Shown here one piece after another: positions 49,576 to 57,947 of a DNA stretch of 64,000 bases. The translations under genes and the position numbers were made by a program. Source of the stretch: Streptomyces griseoruber (GTDB lineage Bacteria; Actinomycetota; Actinomycetes; Streptomycetales; Streptomycetaceae); assembly GCF_001514205.1 (NCBI RefSeq), contig NZ_KQ948786.1:1-64000 (forward strand), written 5' to 3'. Numbering within the stretch: the stretch's first letter is position 1; every line of letters begins with the position of its first letter. A model generated the notes under the pieces. It did no database searches. It worked only from the letters and a program-made list of their open reading frames with translations, and was not told the origin of the DNA.

Positions 49576-49812
49576 ATGGTCGGACTCATCCTCCGCGCCC
49601 TCCCGTTCTGGGTGCGCGAACCCCTGCTGATCGTGTTCGGCGCCGTCTTCGCCGGCTTCCTCTTCTACCTCGCGGCCGCCCGGGACGGTGGCTGGGCGGC
49701 CGTCGGCATCGGTGCCGCCGCCCTGCTGTTCACCGCCCTGCGCGTGCACACCGTCCGCCGGGCCTGGCGGGACCGCAGGCTGCTCGAGGAGGCACGAGAA
49801 GCGGGAGCGTGA
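49576..49812 (+). CDS. Small two-pass membrane protein, unknown
   Basis: A 78-residue protein with two hydrophobic segments (about 14-34 VREPLLIVFGAVFAGFLFYL and 39-56) and a basic/acidic C-terminal helix (RRAWRDRRLLEEAREAGA). No family is recognised. Upstream 100 bp include short direct repeats of GAGGCGTGCGG. The ATG follows a CATGG with no strong ribosome site. Confidence 0.6.
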   Translation: MVGLILRALPFWVREPLLIVFGAVFAGFLFYLAAARDGGWAAVGIGAAALLFTALRVHTVRRAWRDRRLLEEAREAGA

Positions 49813-50140
49813 GGCCCGCCGCGACCGCTGCGAGCTTGTCCGGGTTGGCGACGTTGTGCGGCGCGGTGATCCGGCCGTCCTCGTGGAAGTCGAAGGTGAC
49901 CGTGGGCGAACCGGGAGCCCACCGGTCGCCGCGCCCACGACCGGCCTGAGCGGCTCCATCAGCGCGTTGACCTCCTTCGGCACGGACACCGCCCGCTCCA
50001 GCGGGTTCGGCGTCTCCAGGACCACCAGACCACCGGCATCGCCGTCGACACCGACTCGGCGTCCAGGACGGAGTCGGCGAGGCCGGCGTAACCGGCGCCG
50101 AGGAGCAGGGCACGGTGTGCGGGACGGGCGTGCGTGACAC
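49811..50140 (-). pseudogene. Decay scar: FAD oxidoreductase start joined to SigJ-like sigma C-terminus
   Basis: On the minus strand the right end (about 50140-50060) reads HRALLLGAGYAGLADSVLDA, the FAD-binding entry of an NAD(P)/FAD oxidoreductase. Further left (about 49920-49811), in another frame, TVTFDFHEDGRITAPHNVAN followed by PDKLAAVAAGL is the SnoaL-like C-terminus of SigJ-type ECF sigma factors. These two gene types are often neighbours in Streptomyces, so one deletion with frameshifts may have fused what is left. No start or full domain remains. Confidence 0.55.
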
Positions 50141-50179
50141 GGGGCGGATGTGACCCCGCTCACAGCCATCCGGGCGACT

Positions 50180-50210
50180 TTGCATGGTCATGCGTCATCA
50201 TGCATACTCT
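50180..50210 (+). promoter_or_regulatory. Promoter with overlapping ARG box before argG
   Basis: TTGCAT (50180-50185) and CATACT (50203-50208), 17 bp apart, form a promoter whose start point would fall on the argG ATG at 50215. The same bases hold TGCATGGTCATGCG and CATCATGCATA, which fit ArgR (ARG box) half-sites with ATGCA cores. So the message is probably leaderless and ArgR would block the polymerase site. Confidence 0.65.
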
Positions 50211-50214
50211 TCCT

Positions 50215-51663
50215 ATGTCCAAGGTCCTCACCTCCCTTCCGGTCGGCGAGCGCGTCGGCATCGCCTTCTCCGGCGGACTCGACACGTCGGTCGCCGTCGC
50301 GTGGATGCGCGACAAGGGCGCCGTCCCCTGCACCTACACCGCCGACATCGGCCAGTACGACGAGCCCGACATCGCCTCGGTGCCCGGCCGCGCGCACACC
50401 TACGGCGCCGAGATCGCGCGGCTGGTCGACTGCCGCGCGGCGCTGGTCGAGGAGGGCCTGGCCGCGCTCGCCTGCGGCGCGTTCCACATCCGCTCCGGCG
50501 GGCGGGCGTACTTCAACACCACCCCGCTCGGCCGCGCGGTCACCGGCACCCTGCTGGTCCGCGCCATGCTCGAGGACGACGTCCAGATCTGGGGCGACGG
50601 CTCGACCTTCAAGGGCAACGACATCGAGCGGTTCTACCGCTACGGTCTGCTCGCCAACCCCCACCTGCGGATCTACAAGCCGTGGCTGGACGCCAACTTC
50701 GTGACGGAGCTCGGCGGCCGCAAGGAGATGTCCGAGTGGCTCCTCGCCCACGGACTGCCCTACCGGGACAGCACCGAGAAGGCGTACTCCACCGACGCCA
50801 ACATCTGGGGCGCCACCCACGAGGCGAAGACGCTGGAGCACCTGGACACCGGCGTCGAGACCGTGGAGCCCATCATGGGTGTGCGGTTCTGGGACCCGCG
50901 GATCGAGATCGCCCCCGAGGACGTGACGATCGGCTTCGACCAGGGCCGTCCGGTCACCATCAACGGCAAGGAGTTCGGCTCCGCCGTGGAGCTGGTGATG
51001 GAGGCCAACGCCATCGGCGGCCGGCACGGCCTCGGCATGTCCGACCAGATCGAGAACCGGATCATCGAGGCCAAGAGCCGCGGCATCTACGAGGCGCCCG
51101 GCATGGCCCTGCTGCACGCCGCGTACGAGCGTCTCGTCAACGCGATCCACAACGAGGACACCGTCGCCCAGTACCACAACGAGGGCCGGCGCCTCGGCCG
51201 GCTGATGTACGAGGGCCGCTGGCTGGACCCGCAGGCGCTGATGGTCCGTGAGTCGCTCCAGCGCTGGGTCGGCGCCGCCGTCACCGGCGAGGTCACCCTG
51301 CGGCTGCGGCGCGGCGAGGACTACTCGATCCTCGACACCACCGGCCCGGCCTTCAGCTACCACCCGGACAAGCTGTCCATGGAGCGCACCGAGGACTCCG
51401 CGTTCGGCCCGGTGGACCGGATCGGCCAGCTCACCATGCGCAACCTCGACATCGCCGACTCCCGCGCCAAGCTGGAGCAGTACGTCGGCCTCGGGCTGCT
51501 CGGCAGCACGGCCACCCCGGCGCTCGGCGCCGCCCAGGCCGCCGCGACCGGTCTGATCGGCACCCTCCCCGAGGGCGGCGCCGAGGCGATCGCCTCCCGC
51601 GGCGAGGTCTCCGAGGAGGACGCCCTCCTGGACCGCGCGGCGATGGAGTCCGGCACGGACTGA
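50215..51663 (+). CDS. argG: Argininosuccinate synthase
   Basis: A 482-residue enzyme that joins citrulline and aspartate with ATP in arginine synthesis. The ATP loop is RVGIAFSGGLDTSVAVAWM; others are TYTADIGQYDEPD, DVQIWGDGSTFKGNDIERF and the citrulline/aspartate site YSTDANIWGATHEAKTLE. It belongs to the longer, E. coli-like ArgG type. ATG 50215 is chosen since the motif begins 19 residues on and since the promoter ends right before it; no ribosome site is present, as expected for leaderless mRNA. argH is not nearby. Confidence 0.94.
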   Translation: MSKVLTSLPVGERVGIAFSGGLDTSVAVAWMRDKGAVPCTYTADIGQYDEPDIASVPGRAHTYGAEIARLVDCRAALVEEGLAALACGAFHIRSGGRAYFNTTPLGRAVTGTLLVRAMLEDDVQIWGDGSTFKGNDIERFYRYGLLANPHLRIYKPWLDANFVTELGGRKEMSEWLLAHGLPYRDSTEKAYSTDANIWGATHEAKTLEHLDTGVETVEPIMGVRFWDPRIEIAPEDVTIGFDQGRPVTINGKEFGSAVELVMEANAIGGRHGLGMSDQIENRIIEAKSRGIYEAPGMALLHAAYERLVNAIHNEDTVAQYHNEGRRLGRLMYEGRWLDPQALMVRESLQRWVGAAVTGEVTLRLRRGEDYSILDTTGPAFSYHPDKLSMERTEDSAFGPVDRIGQLTMRNLDIADSRAKLEQYVGLGLLGSTATPALGAAQAAATGLIGTLPEGGAEAIASRGEVSEEDALLDRAAMESGTD

Positions 51664-51681
51664 CCCGCGGCGGACAGCACG

Positions 51682-51716
51682 GGGCCGGCCGGGCGCGAGA
51701 CGCGCCCGGCCGGCCC
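51682..51716. terminator. Strong hairpin between argG and the next convergent gene
   Basis: GGGCCGGCCGGGCGCG (51682-51697) pairs perfectly with CGCGCCCGGCCGGCCC (51701-51716) around AGA: a 16-bp GC stem, without T-tract, between convergent genes. Confidence 0.88.
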
Positions 51717-51724
51717 TGCGGCGT

Positions 51725-52198
51725 TCACGCCGGGCGGAGTTCGGCCTGGTCCTTGGTGGTCGTGACCTGCTCGCCGCCCGTGCTGTAGGTCACCACACCC
51801 GACCAGCGGCGGTCGGCGCCCCGGCGCCACTCGGTGAGCAGACCGGGGACCCACGCGTCCGCGACGAGCACCTGGCACGGCTTGGCGTCGGCCGAGGGGC
51901 GGTAGGCGGGGAAGCAGGGGATGCAGGCGCCCCGGCCCTCCGCCAGGGCGACGGACAGGGCCACCTGGCGCGGCTCGTGCGTCTCCCGGCCGAAGCGCCG
52001 GGCCTTGCGCTGCCCGTCGCGCAGGGCCTCGCAGGCCGTGGCGCGGTGGAAGACGGAACCACCCTGGGTGACGTACACCCGGGCGGTCAGTCCGCGGGGC
52101 ACCGGGGAGCACTCGGTGCACTGCCCCACCACCAGATCGTGCACACACCGTTCATCGCCCATCTGATCATGTTCATGAACAGGGGGGTCCGCCGACAA
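51725..52198 (-). CDS. Conserved hypothetical protein with cysteine pairs
   Basis: A 157-residue protein, or 145 if ATG 52162 is used (MGDERCVHDLVVGQCTECSP). Cysteines are in ERCVHDLVVGQCTEC, FHRATACEAL and ACIPCFP, with H in VHDL and FHRA, so a zinc-bound fold is plausible. The middle reads VYVTQGGSVFHRATACEALR, a phrase I know from small Streptomyces/actinomycete proteins of no known role. No ribosome site decides the start. Confidence 0.65.
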   Translation of the reverse strand: MSADPPVHEHDQMGDERCVHDLVVGQCTECSPVPRGLTARVYVTQGGSVFHRATACEALRDGQRKARRFGRETHEPRQVALSVALAEGRGACIPCFPAYRPSADAKPCQVLVADAWVPGLLTEWRRGADRRWSGVVTYSTGGEQVTTTKDQAELRPA

Positions 52199-52238
52199 GG
52201 CCGGATCAGGCCGTGCCGGCCGGTGCGGGCGCCTGGCC

Positions 52239-53036
52239 TCAGCCGTCCTTGCGGGCCACGCCGCCGTAGAAGCCGATCGGGGGCAGGCCGGGGTCGACGG
52301 GCTCGGTGGGGCGCCAGTCCGGGACCAGGACCAGGCCCGGCTCGAGCAGGGTCCAGTCGCGGAAGAACTCCAGGACCCGGGCGTGCTTGCGGGGGTTCAT
52401 GCTGGCGGTGGCGCTGTTGTAGATCTTCACCGCGTCCGTGCGGCCGCCCTCCTCGAAGAGGTCGACCGTCGCGTGGGACAGGATGAGGTACGACCCCGTC
52501 GGCAGCGCGTCGAGCAGGGTCGCGAGGATCGCGTCCGGGTCCTCCGCCTCCGTGACGAAGTGCAGGATCGCCACCAGCATCAGCGCCACGGGCCGGTCGA
52601 GGTCGATCACCTTGCGGACGTCGGGGTGGTCGAGGACGGCCCGGGGGTCGCGCAGGTCGCCGAGGACGACGGAGGTGTTCGCGTCGTCGTCGTCCAGCAG
52701 GGACCGTGCATGGGCGCTGACGATCGGGTCGTTGTCGACGTAGGCGATCCGGGTCCCGGGGGCGACGGCGCGCGCGATCTGGTGCACGTTGGGCTCGGTC
52801 GGCAGGCCGGTGCCGATGTCGAGGATCTGCCGGATGCCGCCCTCCTGGACCACGTGTCGCACGGCACGCTGCATGAAGCTCCGGTTGGCCCGCACGGCCG
52901 CCCGCACCTCCGGGGCCGCCTTGATGAACTGCTCCGCGGCCTCCTGGTCGACCTCGTAGTTGTCCTTCCCGCCGAGGAAGTAGTCGTACATCCGGGCCGG
53001 GTGGGGCTTGCTCGTGTCGATCCTGGGAGAGGTCAT
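52239..53036 (-). CDS. SAM-dependent methyltransferase (DUF574/PF04672 family)
   Basis: A 265-residue protein of the actinobacterial family with the N-terminal mark KPHPARMYDYFLGGKDNYEV. The SAM site is QILDIGTGLPTEPNVH (about residues 70-85) followed by RIAYVDNDPIVSAHARSLL; later ALMLVAILHFVTEAEDP is the post-motif II block. Streptomyces have many paralogues; the methyl acceptor is not known. ATG 53036. It stands alone with a 433-bp gap upstream. Confidence 0.9.
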   Translation of the reverse strand: MTSPRIDTSKPHPARMYDYFLGGKDNYEVDQEAAEQFIKAAPEVRAAVRANRSFMQRAVRHVVQEGGIRQILDIGTGLPTEPNVHQIARAVAPGTRIAYVDNDPIVSAHARSLLDDDDANTSVVLGDLRDPRAVLDHPDVRKVIDLDRPVALMLVAILHFVTEAEDPDAILATLLDALPTGSYLILSHATVDLFEEGGRTDAVKIYNSATASMNPRKHARVLEFFRDWTLLEPGLVLVPDWRPTEPVDPGLPPIGFYGGVARKDG

Positions 53037-53469
53037 GCTGCCTGGCTCCGTCCGAAACCATGGTGAGTGACTGTCAGATCATCATTTTGGCACGGGCGTT
53101 GAGGCCGCAGGCCGTAGCCACCCTCGACGAACTCGAATCCCCGGGCCCGGACCGGCACTTCACCCTGGTGCACGAGGACGGGCCGCCGCCGCGGGGGTGA
53201 GGCGGGGCGGCTGTCGTGGGAGGCGGACCGGGCGCAGCCACGCCGCGGCGACTCCCGAGGGCGCCGCTCCCGCGCCCCGGCCGACGCCCTCGCGGCCGAC
53301 GCGGTGACGCCCATCCGGAGGAAATCGCCGACTGGGTCCGGAAGCTGTGCCACGGCAGCCGTCCGACGGGCGAGACCCTCGTCGTCAGCGGTGGTCCGAC
53401 GGTCCGCTGAGTACCCACCGTGCGCTCCGCCGTACATCCCCGTGCAACGCCGTACAAGGAGGTACGCCC
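53037..53469. other. Gap before gdhA with a possible coding remnant
   Basis: No complete gene is supported. On the plus strand short phrases look coding in different frames (TLDELESPGPDRHFTLVHED near 53120-53180, and EEIADWVRKLCHGSRPTGET followed by LVVSGGPTVR to the stop at 53411), which may be a frameshifted relic of a small protein. The strong ribosome site AAGGAGGT of gdhA lies at the right end. Confidence 0.35.
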
Positions 53470-54834
53470 ATGACCGTCCAGCACGCACCGGCCGAGGACC
53501 TGCGCCTGACCGCCGGGGTCCATGCCGCCGTCCTGGCGCGGGATCCCGCCCAGTCCGAGTTCCACCAGGCCGTACGCGAGGTGCTGGAGTCCCTGGAACC
53601 GGTCCTCGCCCGCCGGCCCGAGTACAGCCGCCACCGGATCCTGGAGCGGCTGTGCGAGCCGGAGCGCCAGCTCGTCTTCCGTGTCCCGTGGGTGGACGAC
53701 GAGGGCCGGATCCAGGTCAACCGGGGCTTCCGGGTGGAGTTCAACAGCGCCCTCGGCCCCTACAAGGGCGGTCTGCGCTTCCACCCGTCCGTGAACCTCG
53801 GGATCGTGAAGTTCCTCGGCTTCGAGCAGATCTTCAAGAACGCGCTGACCGGTCTGCCCATCGGCGGTGGCAAGGGCGGCGCCGACTTCGACCCCAAGGG
53901 CCGCTCCGACGGCGAGATCATGCGCTTCTGCCAGTCCTTCATGCTGGAACTCCACCGCCACCTCGGCGAGCACACCGACGTGCCCGCCGGGGACATCGGG
54001 GTCGGGACGCGCGAGATCGGCTATCTCTTCGGCCAGTACAAGCGCATCACCAACCGCTACGAGTCCGGGGTGCTCACCGGCAAGGGCCTGAACTGGGGCG
54101 GCTCCCACGTCCGCACCGAGGCCACCGGGTACGGCACCGTCTACTTCGTCTCCGAGATGCTCGCCGCCCGCGGCCAGGACCTCGACGGCCGGCGGGTCGT
54201 CGTCTCCGGCTCCGGCAACGTCGCGATCTACGCGGCCCGCAAGGCGCACGAACTCGGCGCGAAGGTCGTCGCCCTGTCCGACTCCGGCGGGTACGTGGTC
54301 GACGAGGAGGGCATCGACCTCGACGTGATCAAGGACATCAAGGAGGTCCGCCGAGCCCGGATCAAGGAGTACGCCGAGGTCGTGCGCCGGGCCCGCTACC
54401 TCGAGGGCGGTTCCGTCTGGGACGTGCCGTGCACGGTCGCGCTGCCCTGCGCCACCCAGAACGAACTCGACGAGACCGCGGCCCGCGCCCTGCTCGCCGG
54501 CGGGGTCGTGGCGGTCGCCGAGGGCGCCAACATGCCCACGACCCCCGGCGCCGTACGGCTCTTCCAGGAGGCGGGCGTGGCCTTCGGCCCGGGCAAGGCG
54601 GTCAACGCCGGCGGGGTCGCCACCTCGGCCCTGGAGATGGCCCAGAACGCCGGCCGCGACTCCTGGACCTTCGAGGACACCGACCGCCGCCTCGCGGCCA
54701 TCATGGCCACCATCCACACCACCTGCCGTACGACCGCGGAGGAGTACGGCGCCCCCGGCAACTACGTCGTCGGCGCCAACATCGCGGGCTTCCTCAAGGT
54801 GGCGGACACCATGCTGGACCTCGGGGTGATCTGA
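53470..54834 (+). CDS. gdhA: NADP-specific glutamate dehydrogenase
   Basis: A 454-residue hexameric GDH that makes glutamate from 2-oxoglutarate, ammonium and NADPH. Substrate lysines are K99 (GPYKGGLRF), K123 (FKNALTG) and catalytic K135 (GGGKGGADFDPKG); the cofactor domain begins RRVVVSGSGNVAIYAARKAH (about residue 238). The end NYVVGANIAGFLKVADTML is canonical for the short bacterial type. ATG 53470 after AAGGAGGT. Single gene with about 90 bp to the ATPase gene. Confidence 0.96.
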   Translation: MTVQHAPAEDLRLTAGVHAAVLARDPAQSEFHQAVREVLESLEPVLARRPEYSRHRILERLCEPERQLVFRVPWVDDEGRIQVNRGFRVEFNSALGPYKGGLRFHPSVNLGIVKFLGFEQIFKNALTGLPIGGGKGGADFDPKGRSDGEIMRFCQSFMLELHRHLGEHTDVPAGDIGVGTREIGYLFGQYKRITNRYESGVLTGKGLNWGGSHVRTEATGYGTVYFVSEMLAARGQDLDGRRVVVSGSGNVAIYAARKAHELGAKVVALSDSGGYVVDEEGIDLDVIKDIKEVRRARIKEYAEVVRRARYLEGGSVWDVPCTVALPCATQNELDETAARALLAGGVVAVAEGANMPTTPGAVRLFQEAGVAFGPGKAVNAGGVATSALEMAQNAGRDSWTFEDTDRRLAAIMATIHTTCRTTAEEYGAPGNYVVGANIAGFLKVADTMLDLGVI

Positions 54835-54922
54835 CCAGGCTCGGTCCCGGGCCGGACCGGAGCCGACCCCGGCCCGGGCGAGCCGCCGCGTCCCCCGGCG
54901 CGACCGGTGGCAGACTTCCCCG

Positions 54923-55654
54923 GTGATTATCGAACGCGTGTACGCGCACCCGGCCGGGGACGGCTCGTCCGCCGCAGGCCCGTACAGCGAAGAACACTGG
55001 CCCTGGTCCGTGCCCTGCGTCCGCGAGCTCCTGGGCGACGGGCTGCGCTTCACCGCGCCGGTGACGTTCCTCGTCGGCGAGAACGGCTCGGGAAAGTCGA
55101 CCCTCGTCGAGGCCCTCGCCGAGGGCTTCGGCCTGGACCCCTGGGGCGGGTCCCACGACTGGCGCTACGCCGCCCACCGCCCGAAGTCCGTCCTGGGCGA
55201 GCTGATCCGCTTCGACGCGGCACCGCGCGGACGGCGCATGCTGGGCAACTGGTCGGCCCGCAAGGGCTTCTTCCTGCGCGCCGAGACGGCGAGGGACGCG
55301 CTGGACCGGGAAGGGTTCGCCCCGGACTCGGTCAGCCACGGCGAGGGCTTCCTCGCCGCCTTCCGGGGGAAGTTCCTCCAGCCCGGCCTGTACGTCCTGG
55401 ACGAGCCCGAGGCCGCGCTCTCCTTCTCCTCCTGCCTCGAACTGATCGGTCACCTCGACCAGTTGGCGGCCACCGGCGCACAGGTCATCTGCGCCACCCA
55501 TTCACCGCTGCTGACCGCGCTCCCGGGCGCCGACATCATCGAGGTCGGCGACCACGGCCTCCGCCGCGTGCCCTGGCCCGACCTCACCCTGGTCGACCAC
55601 TGGCGCCGCTACCTCACGGACCCGCAGTCCTACCTGCGGCACATCCTCGGCTGA
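54923..55654 (+). CDS. AAA ATPase of the RecF/SMC-like ABC type
   Basis: A 243-residue ATPase. Walker A is GENGSGKST (52-60); Walker B LYVLDEPEAALS (about 151-162), followed by the H-loop in VICATHSPLLTALPG. The signature SVSHGEGFLAAF (about 137) is the ABC motif. There is no long coiled coil, so it is the short stand-alone type found in phages and defence or repair settings as well as in ordinary Streptomyces genomes; no toxin or nuclease gene is beside it. Start GTG 54923. Confidence 0.86.
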   Translation: MIIERVYAHPAGDGSSAAGPYSEEHWPWSVPCVRELLGDGLRFTAPVTFLVGENGSGKSTLVEALAEGFGLDPWGGSHDWRYAAHRPKSVLGELIRFDAAPRGRRMLGNWSARKGFFLRAETARDALDREGFAPDSVSHGEGFLAAFRGKFLQPGLYVLDEPEAALSFSSCLELIGHLDQLAATGAQVICATHSPLLTALPGADIIEVGDHGLRRVPWPDLTLVDHWRRYLTDPQSYLRHILG

Positions 55655-55661
55655 GGCCGGC

Positions 55662-56159
55662 TCAGGGCCACACCAGGCAGTACGGCTGATGCCCCGCCTC
55701 ATGCAGCCGGTGCGAGAAGTCCTGCCACTCGTGCAGCAGCTGGTACACGTTGAACGCGTCCCGCGGGCCGCCCCGGTCCGGGACCGTGGACCAGATGAAG
55801 GCGGCCGCGCCCACCGCCTCCTCGCCGATGTCGCGGAGGGGGTCGACGACCGTCATGGGGAGTTTCACGACCGCGTAGTCGGGGTGGAGGACGACCAGCT
55901 CGAGCGGGGGGACCTTGTGCAGGGGGACGCCTTCGATGCCCGTGAGGACCATCGCGGCCATCGTCTCCGGCTTGATCTTGGTGAACATGCCGTTCATGCC
56001 GAGCTCGTCGCCGCCGAGCTCCTCGGGGCGCATCGAGATCGGGACGCGGGCCGCCGTCGCGCCGTCCGGCGCGCCGAAGTACTTGTACGTCACCCCCACC
56101 CGACCACCATTCCCGCTCCCGGGCCCATTCGGTACACCCTGGTCCTTACCCGGGCTCAT
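55662..56159 (-). CDS. Conserved hypothetical Streptomyces protein
   Basis: A 165-residue cytosolic protein: VGVTYKYFGAPDGATAARVP, ISMRPEELGGDELGMNGMFT, IKPETMAAMVLTGIEG, ending HRLHEAGHQPYCLVWP. The first 20 residues are Gly/Pro/Asn-rich and not conserved in character. I recognise it only as a protein found near hemL in Streptomyces. ATG 56159 is taken, but the ribosome site there is weak and the frame is open to 56288. Confidence 0.7.
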   Translation of the reverse strand: MSPGKDQGVPNGPGSGNGGRVGVTYKYFGAPDGATAARVPISMRPEELGGDELGMNGMFTKIKPETMAAMVLTGIEGVPLHKVPPLELVVLHPDYAVVKLPMTVVDPLRDIGEEAVGAAAFIWSTVPDRGGPRDAFNVYQLLHEWQDFSHRLHEAGHQPYCLVWP

Positions 56160-56627
56160 GCCCTGGCTCTGACGTGCGTCGTCGCGTCCCTCGTTGACTT
56201 CCTCCACGTCGCGCCGGTGCCTTCCCCGCCGGGCACGTCGAGGACCCAGGTCATCAGTCCCCTCGCCCAGTCCGCCACCGCGATGCATATCTCCACCCGA
56301 CTGCTTTTCTAGGACGCGTGGCCCCGGCCGCGCAACCCGATCATCGTGTCAGTGACCTCCCCCACGGCCGCCCGCCGAAACGTGCGTTGAAACACCTGTC
56401 CGCAGGATCTTCGCAGCCCCTCGACACCCGGTCGTTGTGAGCTACGTCTATCAGCCTCAGTCCGTCTCATATCAGGCTCAGTCCATCTCAGTTTCTCAGA
56501 TGACGGCCGGTGCGGGAGGGGCCAGTGCCTTCCTGCCCCGCGGGCCCGCACGCCCCCTGGCCTACCCTGGGGAGTCACTGGCAACCGGAGTCCAACAAGT
56601 CGGAGAAGGTCGGAGAAGTCGCAGGTC
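56160..56627. other. hemL upstream region
   Basis: About 468 bp between divergent genes. It holds the two 21-bp tandem repeats (56449-56490). A 64-residue open frame from GTG 56437 runs through them but lacks a ribosome site and any family look. No other gene is supported. Confidence 0.55.
56449..56490 (+). repeat. Two 21-bp direct repeats upstream of hemL
   Basis: Positions 56449-56469 and 56470-56490 are the same in 19 of 21 bases, beginning TATCAG(C/G)CTCAGTCC and ending in TCTCA; a third partial CTCAG unit follows. The period of 21 bp (two helical turns) and the place, about 140 bp ahead of the hemL start, suit stacked regulator sites. Confidence 0.85.
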
Positions 56628-57947
56628 ATGAGCGAACTGCCCTATTCATACGATGCGCCTGTCTCGCAGGCGTTGTTCGACCGAGCGGCCGCCGTCACCC
56701 CGGGCGGTGTGAACTCGCCGGTCCGCGCCTTCCGTGCGGTGGGCGGAACGCCCCGCTTCATGGTGTCCGGCAACGGTCCGTATCTGACCGACGCCGACGG
56801 GCGGGAGTACGTCGATCTCGTCTGCTCGTGGGGGCCCATGATCCTCGGGCACTCCCACCCCGAGGTGATCGCCGCCGTGCGGGAGGCCGTCTCGCGCGGT
56901 ACCTCCTTCGGTACGCCCGGTGAGGGCGAGGTCGCCCTCGGCGAGGAGATGGTCGCGCGGATCGAGCCCCTGGAGCAGGTGCGGCTCGTCAGCAGCGGGA
57001 CCGAGGCGACCATGTCCGCGATCCGCCTCGCCCGCGGGTTCACCCGGCGGACCAAGGTGATCAAGTTCGCCGGCTGCTACCACGGCCACGTCGACTCGCT
57101 GCTCGCCGCGGCGGGGAGCGGGGTCGCCACGTTCGCGCTGCCCGACACCCCCGGCGTCACCGGCGCCCAGGCCGGCGACACCATCGTGCTGCCGTACAAC
57201 GACCTGGAGGCCGTGCAGGAGGCCTTCCACCGGCACCCGGGTGAGATCGCCTGTGTGATCACCGAGGCCTCCCCGGGCAACATGGGCGTCGTCCCGCCGC
57301 TGCCCGGCTTCAACCAGGGGCTCAAGGACGCCTGCCGGGCCAACGGCGCGCTCTTCATCTCCGACGAGGTGATGACCGGGTTCCGCACCAGCCGCGCCGG
57401 GTGGTTCGGGATCGACGGGGTACGGCCGGATCTCATGACCTTCGGGAAGGTCATGGGCGGGGGCTTCCCCGCCGCCGCCTTCGGCGGGCGGGCCGATGTG
57501 ATGGCGCACCTCGCGCCCGCCGGGCCCGTCTACCAGGCCGGCACCCTCTCCGGGAACCCGGTCGCCACCGCCGCCGGCCTCGCCCAGCTCCGCCTCCTCG
57601 ACGACGCGGCGTACGCCAAGGTGAACGCCGCCTCCGAGCGGATCCAGACGCTCGTCTCCGAGGCGCTCAGCAAGGAGGGCGTCGCGCACACGTTGCAGAG
57701 CGCCTCCAACATGTTCTCGGTGTTCTTCACCGACCGGCCGGTGCGCACCTACGAGGACGCCAAGGCGCAGGAGTCCTTCCGGTTCACCGCCTTCTTCCAC
57801 TCGCTGCTGGCGAACGGCGTCTATCTGCCGCCGTCGTCCTTCGAGTCCTGGTTCGTTTCCACGGCCCACGACGACCGGGCCATCCAGCGGATCGCCGACG
57901 CCCTCCCGGCGGCGGCCCGAGCGGCTGCGGAGGCCACAGCGGCATGA
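56628..57947 (+). CDS. hemL: Glutamate-1-semialdehyde 2,1-aminomutase
   Basis: A 439-residue PLP enzyme that turns glutamate-1-semialdehyde, the product of HemA, into 5-aminolevulinate. The entry TPGGVNSPVRAFRAVGG, SSGTEATMSAIRLAR, ISDEVMTGFR and Schiff-base K274 in TFGKVMGGGFPAAAFGG are all present, so it is not a simple ornithine-type transaminase. ATG 56628. It supplies the pathway of the hemA/C/D/B genes at 13-20 kb. A 4-bp overlap ties it to the histidine phosphatase gene. Confidence 0.96.
   Translation: MSELPYSYDAPVSQALFDRAAAVTPGGVNSPVRAFRAVGGTPRFMVSGNGPYLTDADGREYVDLVCSWGPMILGHSHPEVIAAVREAVSRGTSFGTPGEGEVALGEEMVARIEPLEQVRLVSSGTEATMSAIRLARGFTRRTKVIKFAGCYHGHVDSLLAAAGSGVATFALPDTPGVTGAQAGDTIVLPYNDLEAVQEAFHRHPGEIACVITEASPGNMGVVPPLPGFNQGLKDACRANGALFISDEVMTGFRTSRAGWFGIDGVRPDLMTFGKVMGGGFPAAAFGGRADVMAHLAPAGPVYQAGTLSGNPVATAAGLAQLRLLDDAAYAKVNAASERIQTLVSEALSKEGVAHTLQSASNMFSVFFTDRPVRTYEDAKAQESFRFTAFFHSLLANGVYLPPSSFESWFVSTAHDDRAIQRIADALPAAARAAAEATAA

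Noticed and set aside
53033..53488. Minus-strand frame of 151 residues before gdhA
   Set aside because: It covers the gdhA ribosome site and start, has no family look and has a scrambled composition.
54923..55654. AAA ATPase as part of a defence system
   Set aside because: No nuclease, toxin, methylase or reverse transcriptase lies nearby; its neighbours are gdhA and a conserved hypothetical gene.
56437..56631. 64-residue open frame from GTG with two seven-residue repeats
   Set aside because: The repeat comes from the 21-bp DNA repeats; no ribosome site; the later part is Pro/Gly/Arg noise; it overlaps the hemL start. A promoter element is more likely.
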